64,000 bases of DNA from an uncultured Flavonifractor sp. Its GTDB lineage: Bacteria; Bacillota; Clostridia; Oscillospirales; Oscillospiraceae. The DNA lies in the NCBI RefSeq assembly GCF_944385615.1, contig NZ_CALWXV010000006.1:16404-80403 (forward strand). Direction: 5' to 3'. Numbering within the stretch: the stretch's first letter is position 1; every line of letters starts with the position of its first letter. Shown piece by piece: positions 59,344-64,000 of the stretch. A model generated the notes under the pieces. That model saw only the letters and a program-made list of their open reading frames with translations. It searched no databases and was not told the origin of the DNA. A program made the position numbers and the translations under genes.

Positions 59344-59553
59344 TTATGGAGCATCAGGAAAAATATCCACAATATCTCCGACATTGACTTTTAACACACC
59401 ACAAATTTTCCCGAGTGTTTCTAGGGTCACTTCTTTATCGCGGTTTAGTTTTGTCATAGTATTGGGAGCGATTCCCGCCGCTCGGCGTAAGTCTGCCTTG
59501 CTCATCTTCCGGTCAATGAGCAGTTTCCAGAGCTTATTGTAAGAGATGGCCAT
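59344..59553 (-). CDS. XRE-family controller-like regulator
   Basis: The 69 residues (MAISYNKLWKLLIDRKMSKA, then DLRRAAGIAPNTMTKLNRDK and EVTLETLGKICGVLKVNVGD) make up a single HTH_26-type XRE domain. GGAGG lies seven bases upstream, and the operon promoter is 35 bases before the start. It is the first gene of the five-gene R-M operon, the position of controller (C) proteins that set the delay between methylation and cleavage. The binding site is not evident. Confidence 0.82.
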   Translation of the reverse strand: MAISYNKLWKLLIDRKMSKADLRRAAGIAPNTMTKLNRDKEVTLETLGKICGVLKVNVGDIVDIFPDAP

Positions 59554-59587
59554 ATGGGTACCTCCGGTCAGAGAATTCGACTGTTTT

Positions 59588-59616
59588 ATTATACCAGATA
59601 TAGGGGCTTAGGACAA
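59588..59616 (-). promoter_or_regulatory. Promoter of the R-M operon
   Basis: On the minus strand, TTGTCC (59616-59611), a 17-bp spacer and TATAAT (59593-59588), 35 bases before the XRE start codon. Confidence 0.72.
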
Positions 59617-59697
59617 TTAGTTTTCGCACTCCAATACGAAAATCTCCAACCAAGACCGAGGGTTCTGCGTATGCTTTGCCCAGCCGCCGCTGAACAG

Positions 59698-59748
59698 AAA
59701 CAGGCACAGAAATTTGCCCACCGCCCGGGCAAATCTCTGTGCCTGTTT
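59698..59748. terminator. Long hairpin upstream of the R-M promoter
   Basis: AAACAGGCACAGA + ATTTGCCC pair with GGGCAAAT + TCTGTGCCTGTTT, about 21 base pairs with one internal mismatch, loop ACCGCCC. A four-T run follows on the plus strand. It may insulate the R-M operon from the upstream gene or be part of a larger structured region. Confidence 0.6.
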
Positions 59749-59915
59749 TACCTGTTCGGGCAGGAGCGCATCCATCGTGTGAGAACAGGATGGATAGCCA
59801 CTGCACGGACAGGCGGGGAGCCCAGAGGGGAACAGCGTTCCCCTTGGCGAGAGGTTTCCAAAGGAGGGCAGCGCCTTCCTTGGCACACGACTTTCCCACG
59901 GAAAGTCTAGTGTGT

Positions 59916-60101
59916 TATACCTTTGCTTCCGGCTGACGCCGGGAAGGGGCTGTCTGCGGCATCTGCAACCTGGGCAGATGGGCAGCGGGCAGACACTTCT
60001 CGGCGGGCAGTAGGGCTGGCGGATTTTGTACGGACACGGACAAAATTGGGATTTGCACAGGGGGCAAAATCCGCCTGACCGGAAAAGGAAGCAAAGGTAT
60101 A
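59916..60101. repeat. Nested inverted-repeat element (MITE or structured RNA)
   Basis: TATACCTTTGCTTCC (59916-59930) and GGAAGCAAAGGTATA (60087-60101) form a perfect 15-bp terminal inverted repeat 186 bp across. Inside are GGCGGATTTTG/CAAAATCCGCC (60018-60028 with 60065-60075), CATCTGC/GCAGATG around 59960-59982, and GTCTGC/GCAGAC enclosing it. The set would fold as a closing helix with two arms. This could be a small transposable repeat or a structured RNA of the element. Confidence 0.6.
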
Positions 60102-60136
60102 TCATCCCCCGTCCCGCCGCAGCGAAAGAGCCCTCG

Positions 60137-61048
60137 TTAGTTCGTTTCCCCCTTGGATTTGTCACGGCTCTTATAGACATTATACTGGTTCTTGCACCGT
60201 GGGCTGCAAAAGGTTGCATTGGATCGGCTGCCCAGGAACACCTTCTGACAGTGCTTGCACAGGCGCAGGGGCTGGTCATCGTCCACCAGCATGAAGCTGA
60301 ACATCATCTGGATACCCAACAACAGCGAATGGAAGTCCCAATAGATGGTGGGTTTATCCAGCAGTTCAATGTGGTAGCTGGGGGCGATTCCGCCGAACGC
60401 AGCCATGGCCTTGCGATACAGCCCCCGTGCTTCCTCATCGATGGAATCACAATCATTGTAGTACAGGATGGACGTAGACAGAGTGAATGCCCAATCCTTG
60501 AACTGCTGGGCAACCCAGTCATAGGGTTCCGCATATTCCCGCTGGAAGCTCATGTTCTTTGCCATCGGCTCGTCCATGAAAGTCATGGTTAGGGCAACCA
60601 TCGTCCTGTCATTGGACACATTCCATGTGGATTCAATGCCCTTCTTCACCAAGTCCAGCTGGTCAAAGGGGTAAAACAGGGACAGGTATTTGTTTGTCGC
60701 CATGGATTCTTCCTTGATGAAGTGATTTTTCGGCAGATACACCGCCGCATAATCCATAAAGGACGGTGTGGTGGGAAGTGCAGTCATCAGCCCCAGCAGG
60801 CCGTACCGGGTGACAAACTCCATTATCGCCTTTTCCACTTCTGCTTCCGGCTTGCGCCCCATCAGCAGCATCCCCACATTCAGCGCATCCAGCACAATGT
60901 TAGGGACTTCTTTCAGCGGATTGTAGACATCCGGCTTTGCGTTTTTGCCGGGGGTGATGTACCGCTTGCCATCTTCCGCTGTTTTCAGCTCGTAATGATC
61001 GTACCGCACCCAATGGGAACGGGACTGTTCAAACAAATTTTTCATCAT
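60137..61048 (-). CDS. Mobile-element protein with C-terminal zinc finger (DUF6076-like)
   Basis: The 303 residues have a largely helical N-terminal region (RSHWVRYDHYELKTAEDGKR, VPNIVLDALNVGMLLMG, YDWVAQQFKDWAFTLSTS). The C-terminal finger LCKHCQKVFLGSRSNATFCS, then PRCKNQYNVYKSR, has CxxC and CxxxC pairs of the CGNR/treble-clef type. Such proteins are recurrent on clostridial conjugative elements. It may bind nucleic acid; no activity can be assigned. It is 31 bp downstream of the sigma-like gene, same strand. Confidence 0.65.
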   Translation of the reverse strand: MMKNLFEQSRSHWVRYDHYELKTAEDGKRYITPGKNAKPDVYNPLKEVPNIVLDALNVGMLLMGRKPEAEVEKAIMEFVTRYGLLGLMTALPTTPSFMDYAAVYLPKNHFIKEESMATNKYLSLFYPFDQLDLVKKGIESTWNVSNDRTMVALTMTFMDEPMAKNMSFQREYAEPYDWVAQQFKDWAFTLSTSILYYNDCDSIDEEARGLYRKAMAAFGGIAPSYHIELLDKPTIYWDFHSLLLGIQMMFSFMLVDDDQPLRLCKHCQKVFLGSRSNATFCSPRCKNQYNVYKSRDKSKGETN

Positions 61049-61079
61049 ACACGCCCTTTCTCCTTAATCGTCCCAATTA

Positions 61080-61931
61080 TCAGGGGCGGTTTTTCTTTTT
61101 TCTGCGCTTGGTCTTGTTCTCCCGCCGGATCACGGCATCCTTGCCCTGTTTCCTTGCGATTTTCGAGTATTCCTCCAAAAACTGGCGTTCCCGCAAGGTC
61201 AGGCTGCCGCCATGCTCCTGCTTGCCGCACAGATGGTCATACATCTGGCGCTGCAATTTCTTGTGGATGGTTTTCCGCAGCTTGCGGATGTTACGGTCAG
61301 ACTGCCCACGCACAGCGGCAAGCCGGGTGGTGCTGTACAACCGCAAAGAGAGGAAATACAAAACCTCCTTGTGTTCCTCGCTCAGTTCCTCCACCATGCG
61401 GGAAATAAAGGGATCAGCGGTCAGGTTGTGCATCTCATAGGGGCAGTCAAACAGGATGTCCAGAAAGTTTCCGGCCATCAGCTGCCGGTATGCAGGGTTG
61501 TTCATCCATCGGGGAATGAGCTTCGGTTCCGCCACCGCCTGGTATTCCAGCGGCACATCCCCACGGAGGTTTTCGTGGTCCCGTTCCTGGCGCTCCCGGT
61601 TCCGGTCCAGCTTGTTCCATTCCTCCACCACGGACCGGAAATCTTTTTCGGTGCGGGCAGCTTCCTCCAGCCGACGCATGGCCTCGGCCCGAATCTCCCG
61701 TTTCAGCCGCTTTTCGCTGACCGGGGCGGATTCTTCTTCCTCGTTTTCCAGCTCCGCTTCATAGTCGATGGGATGCTCGTCCTGCTCCAGCTCGCTTTCC
61801 AGCTCTGCCAGACGTTCTTCCGCAAGCGCCTGTTCCAGCGTTTCCTCCGCCACACCAGTGCCTGTCCCATCGTCCCATACGGTGAAGCCACCCTCGGTAT
61901 CCAGAAGCTCGTCATCAGACAGATACGCCAT
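61080..61931 (-). CDS. Sigma-70 region-4-like protein with acidic N terminus
   Basis: The 283 residues have an acidic N-terminal half (EEDE-rich, residues 20-70), a helical middle, and a C-terminal helix-turn-helix: VEELSEEHKEVLYFLSLRLY, then STTRLAAVRGQSDRNIRKLR and KTIHKKL, which resembles sigma region 4. The end is very basic (ENKTKRRKKKNRP). No region 2 is seen, so it may be a regulator or an auxiliary sigma rather than a full sigma factor. It is divergent from the primase genes and could control them. Confidence 0.7.
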   Translation of the reverse strand: MAYLSDDELLDTEGGFTVWDDGTGTGVAEETLEQALAEERLAELESELEQDEHPIDYEAELENEEEESAPVSEKRLKREIRAEAMRRLEEAARTEKDFRSVVEEWNKLDRNRERQERDHENLRGDVPLEYQAVAEPKLIPRWMNNPAYRQLMAGNFLDILFDCPYEMHNLTADPFISRMVEELSEEHKEVLYFLSLRLYSTTRLAAVRGQSDRNIRKLRKTIHKKLQRQMYDHLCGKQEHGGSLTLRERQFLEEYSKIARKQGKDAVIRRENKTKRRKKKNRP

Positions 61932-62015
61932 GACCTCACCTCTTTCAAAAAATATTTTGTGCTTTTTAAAAAAATGGTTCCGCTTTACACCCCGGATTTC
62001 TCCTATTAGTGAAAG

Positions 62016-62041
62016 GTAATCTAAAATCAGATTACTTTTTT
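62016..62041 (+). terminator. Hairpin with T run upstream of the primase genes
   Basis: GTAATCT / AGATTAC with loop AAAATC, then six T. No plus-strand gene precedes it, so it may be a leader attenuator for the primase genes 109 bases downstream or a terminator for an unseen small RNA. Confidence 0.5.
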
Positions 62042-62149
62042 CGGAACTACAACAACATTATACAGCGACTGCGCCGGAAGCGCAAGAAAGAGAGGTTCTA
62101 TGGTAAAAAACGGCACCCAGGATTTTCTTTCGGAAGGGAGTGAGCAGTA

Positions 62150-62770
62150 ATGACATGGTTTGAGCTGATAAAACAAGTTGTCCGAGTTCCGGAGGCTGCG
62201 GTCTATTATGGGCTGCAAGTCAGTCGAAACGGCATGGTCTGTTGTCCGTTCCATAATGACCGACACCCCAGCATGAAACTGAACGAGCGTTATTTTTACT
62301 GCTTCGGCTGCGGAGTAACCGGTGATGTGATTGACCTTGTGGCGAGGTTATTTGACCTGAGCAGTTACGAGGCAGCGCAGAAGCTGGCTTATGACTTCGG
62401 GATTGACCCGGACAAACCACCGGCAGCAATCGCTCTGCCCAAACCGGAACGTCCTCTGCTGAAAGCATACCGGCAGGAGGAAGTGCGCTGCCTGCGGGTA
62501 TTGTGCGATTATCTGCATCTTCTGGAAAGCTGGAAGGTGCAGCACACACCCAAGACACCGGAAGATGTTCTGGATGACCGGTTTGTGGAAGCCTGCCAGA
62601 TGCTGGACTATGTGGAGTATCTGGCAGATTTGCTCATTGCCGCCGAGCTGGAACAACGGGTAAAAATCGTAGAAATGCTGAACAAGGATGGTCTGATCGC
62701 CGGTTTGGAGGAACGGCTGGACAGGCTGAAAAAGGAGGACGATGCCCATGAAAAACAAAGCGCAGCTTGA
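62150..62770 (+). CDS. CHC2 zinc-finger primase fragment protein
   Basis: The 206 residues start nine bases after GGAAGGGAG. Residues 25-75 are a DnaG-type CHC2 zinc finger: CCPFHNDRHPSMKLN with Cys and His ligands, and YFYCFGCGVTGDVIDLVARL with the second pair. No TOPRIM catalytic domain follows; the rest is helical. It works with the primase/helicase gene that starts inside its 3' end. Together they are the replication module of the element. Confidence 0.88.
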   Translation: MTWFELIKQVVRVPEAAVYYGLQVSRNGMVCCPFHNDRHPSMKLNERYFYCFGCGVTGDVIDLVARLFDLSSYEAAQKLAYDFGIDPDKPPAAIALPKPERPLLKAYRQEEVRCLRVLCDYLHLLESWKVQHTPKTPEDVLDDRFVEACQMLDYVEYLADLLIAAELEQRVKIVEMLNKDGLIAGLEERLDRLKKEDDAHEKQSAA

Positions 62771-64000
62771 CGGGATGCCCGTCTGGTTTGATGGAAAAAG
62801 CATCAACGAAGCCCTGTTTTGTGAGGAGTTCTTGCAGACGCACAAGATCATCTTCACAAACGGGGCTTTTTTCACGCCCGAAGGCCGTGTGACCGATGAG
62901 CTGCCCCTGCGGGGAGAGATTTTTGAGGAGCTGAAATGCTGTGCGGTCAGCAACATTCCCCGCAAAATCAGCAACATTGTGGAACTGATGAAACTGGCGG
63001 CGCTGGAGGAGGATTTTCCCCCGGAACCGGACCGGATTCATCTTTCCAACGGGACACTCTTTCTGGACGGGACCTTTGTGGAGGGAAAGCCCAAAATTGT
63101 CCGCAATCGTTTCCCTGTGGCCTACAACCCCAACGCCCCGAAACCTGTTCTATGGCTGAAATTTCTGGATGGGCTGCTCTATCCGGAGGACATCCCCACC
63201 TTGCAGGAATATATCGGTTACTGCCTGATTCCCAGCAACAAGGGACAGCGAATGATGGTGATTAAGGGCAACGGCGGTGAGGGCAAGTCGCAGATCGGCG
63301 CTGTGCTGGGAGCTTTGTTCGGCTCCAACATGAAGGACGGCAGCATAGGGAAAATATCCGAGAACCGATTTGCCCGTGCGGATTTGGAACATATCCTCCT
63401 GTGCGTGGATGACGATATGCGGATGGAGGCCCTGCGCCAGACCAACTATGTAAAATCCATCGTCACCGCCCAGGGCAAGATGGATTTGGAGCGCAAGGGC
63501 AAGCAGAGCTATCAGGGATGGATGTGCGCCCGGCTGCTGGCCTTCTCCAACGGAGATTTGCAGGCGCTGTTTGACCGGAGCGACGGATTTTACCGCCGCC
63601 AGCTGGTGCTGACCACAAAAGAAAAGCCTGCTGGCCGTATAGATGATCCCGACCTTGCGGAGAAGATGAAAGCCGAGGTGGAGGGCATTCTGCTGTGGGC
63701 TTTTGAGGGATTGCAGCGGCTGGCCGCCAACAATTTCAAGTTTACCGAGAGCCAGCGCACAAAAGACAATCGGGAGGCCGTCAAACGAGATAACAACAAT
63801 ATCTTTGATTTTCTGGATTCAGACGGGTATGTTCGCCTAAAAGCCGATATGTCTGCCAGCTCCAAAGAGCTGTACGAAGCATACCAGATTTACTGCACCG
63901 AGAACAACCTGCCTGCCCTGAAACCCCGCAGCTTCAGCGAAGCCCTGATTGCCTGCCAGAGCCGCTACAATCTGGAATACTGCAACAATGTGACCAACGC
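62748..64000 (+). CDS. D5/P4-type primase-helicase, 3' end off window
   Basis: A start ATG (MKNKAQLDGMPVWFDGKSIN) lies nine bases from AAAGGAGG and inside the CHC2 gene (overlap 23 bases); about 417 codons are visible and the frame is open at the right edge. A D5-N-like domain (RIHLSNGTLFLDGTFVEGK) is followed by a superfamily 3 helicase with Walker A VIKGNGGEGKSQIGAVLGAL (near residue 175) and Walker B ILLCVDDDMRM, then TAQGKMDLERKGKQ. It should unwind DNA at the element's origin. Helicases of this type are common on phages and integrative elements. Confidence 0.9.
   Translation, partial: MKNKAQLDGMPVWFDGKSINEALFCEEFLQTHKIIFTNGAFFTPEGRVTDELPLRGEIFEELKCCAVSNIPRKISNIVELMKLAALEEDFPPEPDRIHLSNGTLFLDGTFVEGKPKIVRNRFPVAYNPNAPKPVLWLKFLDGLLYPEDIPTLQEYIGYCLIPSNKGQRMMVIKGNGGEGKSQIGAVLGALFGSNMKDGSIGKISENRFARADLEHILLCVDDDMRMEALRQTNYVKSIVTAQGKMDLERKGKQSYQGWMCARLLAFSNGDLQALFDRSDGFYRRQLVLTTKEKPAGRIDDPDLAEKMKAEVEGILLWAFEGLQRLAANNFKFTESQRTKDNREAVKRDNNNIFDFLDSDGYVRLKADMSASSKELYEAYQIYCTENNLPALKPRSFSEALIACQSRYNLEYCNNVTN

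Larger units (their letters stand above)
59617..60136. other. Gene-free region upstream of the R-M operon
   Basis: This 520-bp interval lacks a credible gene on either strand; the long frames there have no ribosome sites and are Cys/Pro/Arg-rich. It holds the long hairpin (59698-59748) and the nested inverted-repeat element (59916-60101). Confidence 0.55.
51930..64000. mobile_element. Left part of a second element integrated at rlmD
   Basis: From about 51.93 kb GC drops, the RlmD tail changes character, and the following genes are mobile-element types: type III restriction-modification, ATPase, XRE regulator, a zinc-finger protein, a sigma-like protein, and a primase/helicase pair. The 3' end of rumA/rlmD is an established integration hotspot for ICEs. 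The recombinase and the right end lie outside the window. The exact crossover point inside 51.90-51.96 kb is inferred. Confidence 0.75.

Noticed and set aside
59617-60279. Open frame of 220 codons on the minus strand
   Set aside because: Runs through the long hairpin and the nested inverted repeat, is Cys/Pro/Arg-rich, has no ribosome site and overlaps the end of a better gene.
1-64000. CRISPR array, rRNA or intact tRNA gene
   Set aside because: No regularly spaced direct repeats, rRNA core sequences or complete cloverleaf were seen; only a tRNA 3' fragment at 6441-6478.

Overview
The window suggests a gut-type, spore-forming clostridium of the Oscillospirales (Flavonifractor / Pseudoflavonifractor / Lawsonibacter-like). 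The reasons are high GC, GTG and TTG starts with strong GGAGG ribosome sites, a SpoIIP sporulation protein, S-layer-homology surface proteins, Gram-positive lipoproteins and a FakA/DegV fatty-acid kinase set. The species call is an inference from gene content; no rRNA gene is present.

The layout is a chromosomal backbone between the ends of two integrated elements. (1) Bases 1 to about 6478 are the right end of a prophage/ICE-like element. It has a minus-strand accessory run (PcfK/AcrIIA9-like partial gene, DUF3102, small proteins, excisionase-like HTH), a lysogeny-type switch (Cro-like XRE facing a CI/LexA-like S24 repressor, with two matching operator palindromes), a PH/SHOCT protein, a lipoprotein and a tyrosine integrase. 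It stops at a tRNA 3' fragment (T arm, acceptor strand, CCA) plus terminator, so it sits in a tRNA gene whose intact copy should lie off the left edge. (2) About 6.6-51.9 kb is backbone: beta-CASP hydrolase, signal peptidase, YhaN/YhaO-like SbcC/SbcD pair, YmdB, serine hydrolase and CapA lipoproteins, SpoIIP, FabT-like regulator with DegV, HtrA, an oligopeptide ABC transporter, acyl/aminoacyl-transferases, PilZ, DEAD helicase, PrmA-DegV-DUF1836, an amino-acid ABC transporter, FakA with Asp23, phosphatase, ABC exporter, S-layer cysteine hydrolase, AEC transporter and RlmD. (3) From about 51.93 kb to the right edge is a second element inserted at the 3' end of rlmD, which has acquired a foreign C-terminal tail. 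It carries a five-gene defence-like operon (XRE regulator, membrane protein, type III Mod and Res, and an ATPase with a possible HEPN C terminus), a nested inverted-repeat element, a zinc-finger protein, a sigma-like protein, and a CHC2 primase fragment with a D5-type primase/helicase.

How genes may work together: a FabT-like MarR protein, two DegV proteins and FakA form an exogenous fatty-acid kinase pathway; the opp genes have one promoter with a palindromic operator-like site for the transporter and another for the binding protein; the type III R-M genes share one promoter with the ATPase. The most unusual items are the ATPase/HEPN candidate in the R-M operon, two diverged copies of a multi-hairpin intergenic element (8.2 kb and 32.1 kb) whose stems appear to covary, a duplicated oppF 3' end around a hairpin-rich insert, and the chimeric RlmD.
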